Assembly (NCBI GenBank): GCA_963787375.1
Contig: CAWBCR010000031.1
Location: 1 to 64,000, forward strand
DNA length: 64,000 bases
Reading direction: 5' to 3'
From: CAWBCR01 sp963787375
GTDB lineage: Bacteria > Chloroflexota > Anaerolineae > Aggregatilineales > UBA3940
Below, in pieces: positions 1 through 11,376 of this stretch; within the stretch, counting starts at the first letter, position 1; each line of letters begins with the position of its first letter. Made by a program: the position numbers and the translations under genes. The notes under the pieces were generated by a model, which was not told the DNA's origin, made no database searches, and saw only the letters and a list, made by a program, of their open reading frames with translations.

Positions 1-1033
1 TGGGACCTGGTTGCCGTTAGCGAACCGTATGTGGTGATCCGCTACCCGTATGGCATCGCCGAGGCCGCCATCCTGATCAACACCGACACGGCGGAAGCCA
101 CCCTGGTCGCGCCCAATGTGGCAGACCTGAACCCGGCAGCGCGATTCTCCGCCGATGGGCGCTATCTGCGCTTCGTGACCACCGACCGAGACTCAGGGTT
201 CCCGTCCCAGGTGGTCGAGCGGGACCTGACGACCGGGCAGGACCGGACGCTGTACTCCTACTCGAATTTCGACCACGTCTACACCGATGCGACCGGAGAT
301 GTCTGGCTGGATTTTCGAACCGGGGACGTGACCGCCGCCGATGGCCGCCCGGTCAATCCTCAGCCCCCCACAAGCACCAAGATCTCCAGGTGGCTGGTTG
401 GCGATTGGATCATGATCAGCGAGTACGCCTGCGAACAGGACTGCCCGCTGACGCTGGCGCCGGTGTTCGGCAGCGAGCCGACGCGGACGTACATCCTCCC
501 GGAGAAGATCCCCAACTGGGGCGTTTCAAGCTGGATGCTCGACGATCAGAGCCTGCTGGTGTTCGACCATACCGCATCCGCCTACTGGCGTCTGACCAGT
601 GACGGTCAGGGGCAGCTCGTCGGGCCATAGCGACCCCATCGGGAGCAGTGCCATCATTTCAACCGGTGCAGGCGACCCGGTGACCTACAATGCGATGCTG
701 AATACCGGGACGGGTGAGATTATCCCCCTACCGGTCGCGGTGGAGAGCGTATCCGATCTCTGGCTGGACAGATACCCGAATGGGCTGATACTAACGCAGT
801 ATGCGCCGGACGGCAGCACGTCAGCCTGGGTCAAGCTCGACGACAGCCAGACGTTCAGCGAGCTGCCCGATAACGCAGATACCAGCTGCACCTTGCTGCT
901 GGCGGATGGCAGTGTGATCTGTCAGTCATACACTTCGCCCACCGATCAGGGGGTTTATCGCTACGAACCAGCATCCGGCGCTCTGACAAAGCTTACCGAC
1001 CTGTCGATCTACCTGCTTGACATGCGACGCTAG
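1..1033 (+). CDS. Beta-propeller-like (TolB/WD40-type) protein, 5' partial, one frameshift
   Basis: The reading frame is open from base 1, so the true start lies outside the window; the GTG at 31 is only an internal codon. Text such as ARFSADGRYLRFVTTD, followed by repeated short strand-turn-strand units (DGSTSAWVKLDDS, DGVYRYEPASGALTKLTD-type units), is typical of TolB/WD40-like six- or seven-bladed propellers, usually exported. The first frame stops at 628-630, while the same style of sequence continues in the next frame (about 600-1033), so one extra base is present near 570-630, possibly in the GGGG run at about 608. No enzyme motif is seen. It precedes the SipW-type export cluster but is separated from it by about 860 bases. 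The family call is by pattern only. Confidence 0.5.
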
Positions 1034-1117
1034 CACGTCGACGCACAAGAGATGCCGGGGTAAGCCATCGTGTGATGTTCGAGCATCTCAAACGGTATGT
1101 GGTGAGGTATCCCGCAG

Positions 1118-1310
1118 GTCGACGGCAATGGGTTCATCGACCTGCGGGTACGGCATGATATGCCGTGATGGCGCGGCGGAGTTCGCACATCATCGCGCTC
1201 AATCCGGCAGCCGGTTGTGCATTGTTGGGCAAGAGAGGACAGCGGGGAGTTGCGCCGAACCCTCTTAGCGATTGCTCAGCGCGGTGTTGACGGCATACAA
1301 AATCTACGCT
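1118..1310 (+). repeat. Dispersed repeat copy A with decayed RHS 3' end
   Basis: Bases 1118-1165 translate to a remnant of the RHS core end (GNGFIDLRVRHDMP, compare the canonical GLVYLRARYYDP). The following 140 bases align by eye with 15050-15200 and 6560-6710: all three share a stretch reading gagttg(c/t)gccgaacc, a short variable part, then gatt(g)(c/t)tcagcg, and an element tacagagcc or tacaaaatc. No open frame of useful length remains. It is a degraded duplicate of an rhs gene tail plus its downstream flank. Confidence 0.6.
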
Positions 1311-1896
1311 TCCACCAGCAAGCTGCACCCCGGCGACGAATACCCGAGTGGTTGACTCCAATTATCTTCAATGATAGACTGAAAACGGGATGAGGTACGT
1401 TAAGTCGATGCGACTACTGGTGGGGTTAGTGGTTGTGTCGCGTTGGGCTGGAATGGGGCATTTCATCTTCTATGGGGTAATCACTTCGATCAGATTCCTG
1501 ATTCTGACACTGCCCAAGTGGTGTTAGTCTGTTCTGGCAGGTCTAACTCCATTCGTTCCTCCGATCCCGGACAATCTAATTGAATGGGCGTCCACATAGC
1601 CAACCATACTTGCCTAATGCAGTGTGATGGTTGTGTATTGTGCACGGAGGTGCTATGCCCTGACTCATAATCACTAAATAAGAAGAGGGACCCCGGCTGG
1701 GTGCAACCAGCCGAGGTCAGAGACTTGGGGTAGGTTAGTACCCCTGCGTCACAGGTTATTATAACCTCTCAGGCTACCTCCCCCCAAGTCTAAATCCGTC
1801 TTTGTACGATATTCGTAACGGCCAGGGCAGTGAATCCTGTCTGGTCTGTCGATCTGTTTGTGCGATGTGGTTGTCGCCGAACAGCGAGGAATACCC
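1311..1896. other. Intergenic, two inverted repeats, no gene seen
   Basis: No credible coding frame. It contains a 12-bp stem with one mismatch and a 6-base loop at 1689-1716 (left arm gaccccggctgg, right arm ccagccgaggtc). This could act as a terminator on the minus strand, where a T-rich tract follows, but no minus-strand gene ends here. A perfect 7-1-7 palindrome (AGGTTAT/ATAACCT) lies at 1753-1767 and could be an operator for the SipW-signal gene downstream. The region is more AT-rich than its neighbours. Confidence 0.4.
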
Positions 1897-2601
1897 GTGA
1901 TAAGACATCGATCTGTCCCACTTGGCGCTCTGTTTGTCATCGTGCTGCTGGCGCTGGCTGCGCTGGGTATCGTGTATGGTCTGTGGAGCCAGTTGTTTGT
2001 CATCTCGGGCTCTGTCCAGACCGGATCTGTCAATACCGCGTTTGCCTCAGCGTTCACCGACGATGATAACGTCGTCGACGATCCACTTCTGGACGGCCTG
2101 GATACCGGCAGTTGTCCGAATCCACCAAATGCTAACCAGAGCTGCGATCCGTCAGCGGTTGGACCGGATGATAAATCCCATTTTGACCAGGCCGTGGCCA
2201 GTTGTTCCGTAACCCTAACCGAGGGTGACCCGGATCAACCCGGAAGCCAGTCCGCCGAGATACACATCCTCAATGCGTATCCTGGATACGCGTGCACCGG
2301 CTGGTTCGTGATACAGAATGCGGGCACGATCCCGGTTAAGGTTGAAGACATCACATACGACGGCCAGCCCCTCATACCCGGCACTCCATTGGCGCTCGAT
2401 TTAAGCGGAGACGATCTTCCCGATCTAAATGTGGTCCTCGCTGATATCGAGCTGTGCCAGCAGCTTGATCCGGGGGAGGAGATAACCTTCTACCTGGGGC
2501 AGGAAGTGCTGCCGGATATACCACCGCAAACAGAGATGTCCTACGTTCTGGCATTCCAAATCAGCCAGTGGAATACCGCTTCATGCGCCGAAGGTGGATG
2601 A
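1897..2601 (+). CDS. TasA/camelysin-like exported protein with SipW-type signal
   Basis: A 234-residue protein if started at GTG 1897, which has AGGA six bases upstream; an in-frame TTG at 1858 lacks such a site. Residues 1-30 form a basic then hydrophobic signal/anchor (LGALFVIVLLALAALGIVYG) followed by SGSVQTGSVNTAF, the arrangement seen after SipW-cleaved signals of TasA/camelysin (M73-like) proteins. The end, VLAFQISQWNT, matches the terminal strand of that family (compare FEATQWN in TasA). Four or more Cys suggest disulfides outside the cell. The downstream gene is a clear paralogue over its first 220 residues, so this is a tandem duplication. Its role in surface fibres or matrix is inferred from the family, not shown. 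Confidence 0.6.
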   Translation: MIRHRSVPLGALFVIVLLALAALGIVYGLWSQLFVISGSVQTGSVNTAFASAFTDDDNVVDDPLLDGLDTGSCPNPPNANQSCDPSAVGPDDKSHFDQAVASCSVTLTEGDPDQPGSQSAEIHILNAYPGYACTGWFVIQNAGTIPVKVEDITYDGQPLIPGTPLALDLSGDDLPDLNVVLADIELCQQLDPGEEITFYLGQEVLPDIPPQTEMSYVLAFQISQWNTASCAEGG

Positions 2602-2652
2602 CCTGCTTTGCGCCTGAGGGGACAGATCGACCATGCATGGAGGAAGTAGCCA

Positions 2653-5125
2653 ATGTTGAAACGACGATCAATACCAATAGGGACGCTCTTCATGATCGTG
2701 GTGCTGGCCCTGGCTTTGCTGGGTGTCGCCTACGGTCTTTGGAGCCAGAGCCTGTTCATCCGGGGGATTATCAATACCGGTAACGTCAAAGCCGCGTTCA
2801 CCAGGGCCTTCACCGATGACGACGGAACGGTGAACGATACCGCACGCGACTCGCAGGACACCGGCAACTGCCCGATCTCCATCAATGGCGATCCCAGCTG
2901 CGACCCGGCTGCCAGCGGGCCTGATGTCAAGGACCATCACGATAAGGCCGTGGCGAACTGCCGCGCGCTGATCCAGGCCAACGCGACATCTGCCCAGATC
3001 ACCCTGAACGCTGCCTATCCTGACTACTACTGCACGGCCTGGCTGGCGATAACAAACGACGGCAGCATCCCCGTCAAGATCGCCAGCGCGACGGTCAATG
3101 GGCAGGCCATCGATCCGGGTGTGCCCAAATCGTTCGACTTGAACGGCGATTCTGAGCCGGATGCGGCCATCCATCTGACCGAGATCGAGCAGTGCCAGCA
3201 GATCGACCCGGGTGAGACGGTCTACATGGACGTCGATCAGCAGGTCCTGATGGGAGCGCCCCAGGATGCGGCCATGACCTATCTGATTGAGCTTCAGCTC
3301 AATCAGTGGAATGAGCCATGCGAACCCGCCGCACTGACGCTGCCGGTCTATCATGTCACACAGGCCGGAATCAGCCAGGTCCAGGCCACATCTCTGGCGG
3401 ACAATCTCGGGGTCCCGGCCAGCATGGTCGGCTTCCAGGATGGCGCAATGACCTTTGTCGATCCGGCCAACTTCCAGGCGGTCCCGATGCAGGATGCCAG
3501 CGGCGACCTGGGGCTCGGCGAAGATGCGAACCCCGATCAGCAGCTCTTGCAGGAGGGGTTCAACTTCGGCGCACTGGCGGACATCACGCCCATTTCAACA
3601 GAAGATGCTCTGAACAGGACACAGGCCGCTTTCAAGGCGGCTCAGTTGCCTGCTGTGGATGGGACGCCGGTGTTTGCCCACTCAACGTTCGAGGCCGTTG
3701 GCGTTGACGGCAACATCATGGCCGATGGGGTCAACCTGGATACACAGGTCAACTACGAGTTCAATCTGGGCGGCATTCCGTTGATCGGACCCGGCGCACA
3801 GGTTGCAATGACTTACGGCCCCGGTGGCAACGTCACTCAGTTGGTCCATTCGCTGTATCAGGTACAGGGAGGCAGTGAGATACCCATCATCGGGCCAGTG
3901 GACGCTCAGCGACAGTGTGAGGCGCTCAATGCCGGGCTGCCTGGTGTGCAATCCAAAGCCTCACTGGTCTACTATGCGCCACCGCTGGAAGGTGGTGGGG
4001 CCTCGGACCTGATTCCCTACTACGACTGCCAGGGAACGACGCAAGTGGGCAAGGAACCTGTCGTGCTGCTCCAGAGCCTGTTCCCGGCTACCAGCGACGC
4101 ACAATACATCCCGTCTGTGGACCTGACTGCCTCGCTCGACGGGCGCACGGTTCTTGCCAGCGCGGCAGTGAGCGGCGGCACGCCACCGTATGCCTACCAG
4201 TGGCAGTCGTCGTCAGCCGACCTCAGCGGCGAAGAAGGCAGCGAGGTCCAGTATGTAGCCGGGGCTTCGGACCGTTCTACCACCGAGATAGTCCAGGTGA
4301 CCGTTACCGACGCGAATGGCGTGACGGCTACGGCCAGCCAATCGCTGGATCTGGGTGCCGTCGCTTTTCTGAACATCGAACCCCGGTTCGGTCGTCCGAT
4401 CGTGCTGGTGGGCGGCGTGACAGACTTCGGCGTTGAGCGTGGTGTGTCCGATCTTGGCGCAGCCAACCAGGCCGGCTTTGCCAACCGGATGGACGACGAG
4501 GCATTCAAACGCTTCAACTGGTCGGGGACGAACGCCTGGGAACGTGACTTCATCGACCCCAGCTTGCGAGGCGATGGGCTGGACCAATCATACGTCGACA
4601 ACGTTGACCTGGTCTTCTACATCGGTCACGGCTGGCCCGGTGGGTTCACCTTTGTGAGCAATCAGGCCGACGGGTCGGTTGTCTACAACGATGCCGTCAA
4701 GTGGGGCAACCTGGACCTCGAATGGCTCTCGCTGCTGTCCTGCTCGGTCCTAAAGGGTTATCCTGGCGGGACGTTGCCCCCGTGGTACCAGCGGTGGGGA
4801 CCGGACTTCGACGGGCTGCATCTGCTGACCGGCTTCGAGACCACGGCCTACGAACTCGGGGGGATTTGGCAATCGCTACGCAGACTACCTGCTGGGCCGC
4901 CAGATCCTGTTCATCAATCTGCCACCCGTACCGGTGCGCACTGCCTGGTTAGCGGCGGCGAAGGAAATACAGCCATCCGGCGTGAAGGCGACTGTAATGG
5001 GGGTCTACGGCCCGGGTGGTGTAAACAACTACAATGACTACTTCTGGGGTCAGGGGCCTGTTGGGCCGGACATTCCGCGCACCAGCATCCAGGGCTACTG
5101 GCGCGTCGTGGTCACTGTCCCGTAA
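2653..5125 (+). CDS. TasA-like protein with caspase-fold (DUF6345-like) C-terminal domain, one frameshift
   Basis: Start ATG 2653 follows GGAGGAAGTAGCC. Residues 1-220 repeat the previous protein (SipW-type signal, TGNVKAAF, terminal LQLNQWNE). Residues about 225-485 are unassigned. Residues about 489-566 look like an Ig/PKD-like sandwich (GGTPPYAYQWQ). From residue about 570 a caspase-like domain follows: VFYIGHG with His659 and LLSCSVL with Cys697, the order and spacing of a clan CD His/Cys dyad and of DUF6345 proteins. The frame stops at 5035-5037, but good sequence continues in the next frame from about 4860 to TAA at 5123-5125 (GFGNRYADYLLGRQ through RVVVTVP). The break sits in a run of six G at 4858-4863; five G would restore the frame. 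The protein is about 823 residues when corrected. Substrate and activity are unknown. Confidence 0.6.
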
Positions 5126-5148
5126 AAGTTCAGCACGTTAGCGAGAAT

Positions 5149-5180
5149 ACGGGTGGGTTCGTTCAGGCGGGCCCACCCGT
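5149..5180 (+). terminator. Possible hairpin between the TasA-like and signal peptidase genes
   Basis: Inverted repeat ACGGGTGGG / CCCACCCGT with a 13-base loop, placed 24 bases after the corrected stop and 32 bases before the signal peptidase start. No T-run follows, so it may only attenuate transcription. Confidence 0.3.
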
Positions 5181-5211
5181 CTCTGGCCCGATACCCGGTG
5201 CGAGGACGCTC

Positions 5212-6462
5212 ATGCAGAACCAGACTGCACCCTTCTCTTTGAAACCGAAAGACCTGGGGCGAGTCTTCGCCCAACCTGTAACATCATGGCAGTGGTTGTG
5301 GGCGGCCACCATCCTGCTGCCGGCTGCCATTTATCTGCTGGTGCATGACGTCGTAGCACACCGTTTCACCGCTGCGCAGACGATGTACCTGGCCCAACCC
5401 GCGCTGTGGCTGGCGCTGGTCCTGCTGGCGGGGTCCGCCTGGCAGTACGGTATCCGCAATAAACCGGTGAGGGATGTCAAGCTTATACTGACGGCGGCTG
5501 TCGCCGGGGGGTTCCAGGTGGCAGTTTACATGCTGGCGGGTATGCTGTCGGGGTTCGGGCGCTCCCCTTATGCGCATCAACTGCTGCCCCTGTTAGGCAA
5601 TCTGCTCTATGCGATGTCGCAGTTGGTCGCGCTTGAGCTAAGCCGCGCCTGTCTGGTGCGTATTCTCTCACACCGACATCCAACGCAGGCGGTTGTTGCT
5701 GCTACCTTATTGTTTGCTGTGCTCTCGATCCCGATGACGCTTATCGGCTCTGTCCACGATTTTCCTTCCCTGTTCAGCGTATTGGGCGATTTCGTTTTTC
5801 CGACCGTGATGGAAAACATGCTGGCGTCGATTTTGACGCTCATCGGAGGGCCGATTCCCGCGCTCGCCTATCGTGGCGTGCTGCAGGGGTTTGAATGGCT
5901 GTCGCCGATTTTGCCACGGCTGCACTGGAGCGTGGCAGCCTTTCTGGGCACTATGGCCCCCGGCATTGGGCTGTGGATCATCAACCAGCAGTTCCTGGCA
6001 GGACCCAGCCTGCCACGCGCATTGGTGTCTGTGGAGAAACCCACCAGGTCGCCTGCACATGACGCTGTCACCAACGCACTATGGGTGCTGGTCGGAGTGG
6101 TTGCTGTCAGTCTGGTCTGGTTCAACAATGGGCTGTTTGGCATTCAGCCCGCACTTGTCAGCGGCCCCAGCATGAACCCCACGCTGTATGTTGGCGACGT
6201 GGTGATCGTGCAGCAGGTGCCCCCCGAAAGCGTCAGGGTGGGTGACCTGATTTATTTTCGCAGCGGGCAGAGTTACATTGTCCATCGCGTGCGAGAGATA
6301 CAAGCGGTTGGCGACGAGATCTGGTTCATTACCCAGGGCGACAACAACAACGTGGCCGATCCCCCCGTCTCGCCACCCCAGTTTGACGGACGAGTTATCC
6401 TGATTGTGCCCAAAATCGGTTGGATATCCATACTGGTTCGCCGCCTGATTGGCTGGGCCTGA
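5212..6462 (+). CDS. SipW-type signal peptidase I (Ser/His) with long membrane N-terminus
   Basis: A 416-residue membrane protein. Residues 20-290 contain six or seven hydrophobic spans not found in classical LepB. The peptidase domain starts near residue 300: SGPSMNPTL carries the nucleophile Ser320, and SYIVHRV carries His358, where LepB would have the general-base lysine. The Ser/His dyad is the mark of the ER/archaeal/SipW branch. The conserved QGDNN box follows. SipW enzymes process TasA/camelysin-type precursors, and two such precursors lie immediately upstream on the same strand, so enzyme and substrates form a natural set. The extra membrane domain could anchor or gate the enzyme; this is a guess. 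Start ATG 5212 is followed directly by a hydrophilic leader. Confidence 0.75.
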   Translation: MQNQTAPFSLKPKDLGRVFAQPVTSWQWLWAATILLPAAIYLLVHDVVAHRFTAAQTMYLAQPALWLALVLLAGSAWQYGIRNKPVRDVKLILTAAVAGGFQVAVYMLAGMLSGFGRSPYAHQLLPLLGNLLYAMSQLVALELSRACLVRILSHRHPTQAVVAATLLFAVLSIPMTLIGSVHDFPSLFSVLGDFVFPTVMENMLASILTLIGGPIPALAYRGVLQGFEWLSPILPRLHWSVAAFLGTMAPGIGLWIINQQFLAGPSLPRALVSVEKPTRSPAHDAVTNALWVLVGVVAVSLVWFNNGLFGIQPALVSGPSMNPTLYVGDVVIVQQVPPESVRVGDLIYFRSGQSYIVHRVREIQAVGDEIWFITQGDNNNVADPPVSPPQFDGRVILIVPKIGWISILVRRLIGWA

Positions 6463-6559
6463 CGGGCGGCCTAGCGGCACGGCTCTTCTACGCACTGGCG
6501 GCGCTGTAGATCGCGAACGTGGTTAAATGAAGAGTATTGAGCAGCACTTTCACGGCTAG

Positions 6560-6710
6560 TTCCGAGATAGCCGGGCAGGCGGTTGTGCATTATTGCACAA
6601 GCAGGGCGGGGGGGGGGAGTTGTGCCGAACCCTTTTGTGATTGTTCAGCGTGATGGTGACAGTATACAGAGCCTTGCCACGGATGGCAAACCCAAACGCC
6701 GCGGCCATCA
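6560..6710 (+). repeat. Dispersed repeat copy B
   Basis: Aligns by eye with the copies at 1190-1310 and 15050-15200: ggttgtgcattattgcac, then gagttgtgccgaaccc, gattgttcagcgtgat and acagtatacagagccttgcc. The last part, with ggcaaacccaaacgcc, is shared with copy C only. No RHS coding remnant is visible upstream of this copy. A run of ten G at about 6608-6617 interrupts the copy. Confidence 0.6.
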
Positions 6711-6937
6711 CTGAACGATGCAGGTGAGCGTTAAGCGCGGCACAGGCCACCAGGCCAGCCGGTCTGAGGGGCCACTTTGCATATCGGGTCATTCTCCTGC
6801 AGGCATCAACAGGAAATCAGCCCGGATGAGTAAAGCGGCCCCACGGCAGTGTCCGTTCTGCGCCAAGCCACGGGCCGCTCAGAATTCTCCACTGTGTGGG
6901 CCAGCGCCCGCGACGCACGGACTGGCGATATCGCCGG
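6711..6937. other. Intergenic after repeat B
   Basis: No convincing gene. Plus-strand frames here contain a possible CPFC motif after an ATG at about 6826, but they have no ribosome site or family resemblance. The region ends at the stop codon of the minus-strand receiver gene. Confidence 0.3.
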
Positions 6938-7333
6938 CTACGAGGCTTCCCAGACCCCATTCCCGTTCATGATGCGCTCAAACTGCGCAGGAAACAGGTC
7001 CACATCCAGAGGTTTGCCAAGGAACCCATCAAAGCCGGCTGCCTGCGTTTCACGCATATGGCTGAGGTGTGTGGTATAGGCCACCACGGGGACACTCGCC
7101 AGGTGCGGCGTGTTCCTGATAATCTCCAGCACGGCGTAGCCATTGACGTTCGGCATCTCCAGATCCAGAAAAATGACGCTGGGATGCGGAGTGGCAGATA
7201 GGCTGTCCGCAATCTGATAATCGCTCAGCACAGTGGATTGCACGCCGAGCTGACCCAGCAGCCGCGCCAGCACCGCAGCGCTGACACTGTCGTCTTCGAC
7301 GATGATGGCCGTGGCACCCTCAAAGGAACTCAT
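6938..7333 (-). CDS. Stand-alone response regulator receiver
   Basis: A 131-residue CheY-like receiver with no output domain. The acid pocket is E13-D14-D15 (IIVEDD), phospho-acceptor D57 (IFLDLEMP), Thr in the VVAYTTH segment and K107 (FLGKPLD), so all catalytic positions are present. It ends with GVWEAS, one of a shared family of tails (VWAG, IWYIP, VWEVE) in the four receivers here. The start is set at ATG 7333, with AAGGA eight bases upstream; an in-frame start at 7369 adds 12 unlikely residues. It is the last gene of the operon headed by the kinase at 11183. It probably relays phosphate to or from that kinase. Confidence 0.8.
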   Translation of the reverse strand: MSSFEGATAIIVEDDSVSAAVLARLLGQLGVQSTVLSDYQIADSLSATPHPSVIFLDLEMPNVNGYAVLEIIRNTPHLASVPVVAYTTHLSHMRETQAAGFDGFLGKPLDVDLFPAQFERIMNGNGVWEAS

Positions 7334-7404
7334 GATCTTTATCCTTGTCTCCTGTATCCAATACAACATATGTGTTGCGACGCGTCATTCCGATGGCTGG
7401 CAGG

Positions 7405-7806
7405 CTAACCGGCCCACACCGGCATACCCAGCAAGACCTGCTCTATCTGGACAGGGAACTCCTGATACGAAATAGGCTTTGAGATAAACCCCATGAAACC
7501 CATCTGCTGCGCGCGCTTCATCTCGGGCACCGGATCAGATGCACTGACGATGACAACCGGCACGTTGGCCAGCGCAGGATCGGCCTTGATCTTGCGGTAG
7601 ATGTCGTACCCGCTGACCCCCTCGCGCAGCATCAGATCGAGCAGGATGATATCCACCGGCAGCAGGGCCTTGATCCGGTTGACGGTATCTCTGTTCCAGG
7701 CATCCTGGATGACGCGAGCGCCCTGCTGCTTGAGCAGCAGCGAGATCACTGCCATGTTGACTACGTCGTCTTCCACTACGACAATGCGTTTCCCTTCCAG
7801 AACCAT
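7405..7806 (-). CDS. Stand-alone response regulator receiver
   Basis: A 133-residue receiver-only protein: acid pocket VVVEDD (E12, D13, D14), acceptor D57 (ILLDLML), Ser/Thr in VIVSASD, and K110 (FISKPIS). The alpha4-beta5 segment FMGFISKP and the tail GMPVWAG match its neighbours, so the four receivers arose by duplication. It lies 22 bases after the corrected stop of the preceding receiver. With no DNA-binding domain, it may act by protein contact, for example on the HEAT protein of the same operon. Confidence 0.8.
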   Translation of the reverse strand: MVLEGKRIVVVEDDVVNMAVISLLLKQQGARVIQDAWNRDTVNRIKALLPVDIILLDLMLREGVSGYDIYRKIKADPALANVPVVIVSASDPVPEMKRAQQMGFMGFISKPISYQEFPVQIEQVLLGMPVWAG

Positions 7807-7827
7807 CGCAAGCTCCTTGAAGATCGG

Positions 7828-8237
7828 CTAGGGGATGTACCAGATCGTCTCGCCTGACAAATCCGCTCGACAAGCTCCGGGAAGATGTCCTTCAAAATCG
7901 GTTTCCCGATGAGCCCGCTGAAACCGGCTTTGCGCAGCTTGTCCACGTCGTGCGACATGACGTTCGCCGTCATCGCGATGACGGTCGCATCCTTCAGACA
8001 CGGATCGCCGCGCAGCATTTCCAGCATCGCGTAGCCATCGTGCGGCCCGATCTGCACGTCGAGGAAGATCACATCTGGCGGAGAAGCGAGTCCATGCAGG
8101 CGTCCCAGGAAGTTGGCGCTGTTTTCGAAAAGCTCAACTTTCGAATAGCCCAGCACACTGTTGAGCATCACCTGCATGACGCGCCGGCTCAACATGTCAT
8201 CTTCCACGTAAAGGAAAGTCGGTTCATGGTTATCCAT
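7828..8237 (-). CDS. Stand-alone response regulator receiver, frameshift near the end
   Basis: Receiver with YVEDD (E12-D13-D14), acceptor D60 (IFLDVQI) and K112 (LIGKPIL). In the given sequence the frame runs on past the natural end into a basic tail, overlapping the next gene by 31 bases. Shifting one base at about 7853-7858 (cag gcg to cag ggc) gives GETIWYIP and a TAG at 7828-7830, which matches the conserved IW/VW tails of the other three receivers. I therefore take 7828 as the true end and a missing G as the cause. It overlaps the HEAT gene stop at 8230-8237, so the genes are co-translated. Confidence 0.75.
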
Positions 8238-8832
8238 TGAGCTGTTCTCCGTTCACGTATCCCAGCTTTGTCAGCGCGTTTCTGGCATCCTGGCGGACAT
8301 GGTGGTCTGCATCAGACCGATACTGCAAGACCGCCCATGTCGCCCGCCGGTCGCCTGTCTCTCCCAACGCTCGAATGGCCATGCCGCGCACTGTGGCGCT
8401 TGTCGTGCGGATCAAAATGTCCACCAGGGCATCAACCGCCTGTGCGCCGCCCAGCCTGCCCAGGGCAAACACCAGCCACATCTGGACCACGGCTTCAGGC
8501 TCATCGTTGAGCCAATCGATCAAATCCTGCACGAGATCGGCCCTCGCGTTTTTGACCAGCGCCTTAGCCGCAGTCATGCGCAGCGCAGTGATGGGTTCGG
8601 TGCGCAGGCCAAGGAGAACTGCTGCAACCTGCGGCCCCCCGATCCTGTCCAGTGTCCCGATGATAATGGAGCGGCAGCGCACGCTGCGACTGGCCTTGAG
8701 CCCATTAACCAGCGGTTCGACTGCCGCCTCGCCAATCTGCGCCAGCTCGCGTTGCACATTCAGGCAGGCCAGAAAATCAGCGTTCTCAAGCTCTGCAATC
8801 AGATGCATGATCTCGTTCTGATCGGCCATCAT
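8230..8832 (-). CDS. HEAT-repeat protein
   Basis: About 200 residues of tandem alpha-helical hairpins (VEPLVNGLKAS.., ALRMTAAKALVKN.., VVQMWLVFALGRLGG.., VRGMAIRALGETGD.., HVRQDARNALTKLG), five or six HEAT/PBS-lyase-type units without a catalytic motif. Start ATG 8832 overlaps the stop of the upstream receiver as ATGA, with GGAGG just upstream; the second ATG at 8829 is equally possible. Such repeats bind proteins. Placed between receiver genes in one operon, it is probably a scaffold or a receiver target; this is inference from position. Confidence 0.7.
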   Translation of the reverse strand: MMADQNEIMHLIAELENADFLACLNVQRELAQIGEAAVEPLVNGLKASRSVRCRSIIIGTLDRIGGPQVAAVLLGLRTEPITALRMTAAKALVKNARADLVQDLIDWLNDEPEAVVQMWLVFALGRLGGAQAVDALVDILIRTTSATVRGMAIRALGETGDRRATWAVLQYRSDADHHVRQDARNALTKLGYVNGEQLNG

Positions 8833-9236
8833 TCCACCTCCCATACCTCATGCCCCTGTAGAAGCTGCTGGACCTGCGCCGGAAACTCAGTTGGGTTGAT
8901 CGGCTTGGCGATCAGCCCATTGAAGCCTGCCCTGCGCACCTGTCTGAGCTCGCCGGGCGAGATAGAGGCCGTCGCTGCGACGATACAGGCTTTGCCCAAC
9001 CGGCTGTGCTGGCGTATCACATGCAGCGTTTCCAGGCCACCCATGGGCTGCACGTCGAGGTCCATGAAGATGACGTCATAGTCCTCACCCATCTCTTCCA
9101 ACCGATTGATGATGTCCTCGGTGTTGTCAAGGATGGTCACATGCCTGTAGCCCATGATCTCCTTCAGCAGCAGTTCCATCACGCGCTGGCTGGCAGGATG
9201 ATCCTCGATGCACAGGAAGCTCACCTCAGCAGACAC
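8829..9236 (-). CDS. Stand-alone response regulator receiver
   Basis: A 135-residue receiver: acidic E11-D12 (CIEDHP), acceptor D59 (IFMDLDV), the A-T-A-S switch region and K111 (LIAKPIN). It ends GHEVWEVE. It starts 6 bases after the kinase stop, so it is the first receiver after the sensor and the best candidate for direct phosphotransfer. It overlaps the HEAT gene by four bases. Confidence 0.8.
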   Translation of the reverse strand: MSAEVSFLCIEDHPASQRVMELLLKEIMGYRHVTILDNTEDIINRLEEMGEDYDVIFMDLDVQPMGGLETLHVIRQHSRLGKACIVAATASISPGELRQVRRAGFNGLIAKPINPTEFPAQVQQLLQGHEVWEVE

Positions 9237-9242
9237 GGCGGT

Positions 9243-11183
<1,941 letters not shown>

Positions 11184-11376
11184 AGTAGACAGCTCCCCCG
11201 TCATCACTAATCATGTCGTGAAAATGCCCGGATGTCCTACTTCATACATGTTATCTGCTAAACTGTGGGCGTGTCTGCTGGTAAACTGGAGAGTTCTGGT
11301 AGCATTTTTTGCTGGTCAGTATACTGGTCACCTGACCAGGTAGAGAACCAACGGCACTGGTTTTCGGCAGCGGCGA
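11184..11376. other. Intergenic with a copy of the LuxR-gene 3' end
   Basis: An 18-base block containing the palindrome CTGGTCA/TGACCAG at about 11324-11340 is identical to the last codons and stop of the NarL-type regulator gene (about 11889-11907). On the minus strand both read ..CTGGTCAGGTGA, i.e. Leu-Val-Arg-stop. This suggests that the receiver gene just to the right once carried a LuxR-type tail that was deleted. No other gene is seen. Confidence 0.35.

Noticed and set aside
6826..6900. Start of a zinc-ribbon protein (CPFC motif)
   Set aside because: Only one Cys pair, no Shine-Dalgarno and the frame soon becomes non-protein-like.
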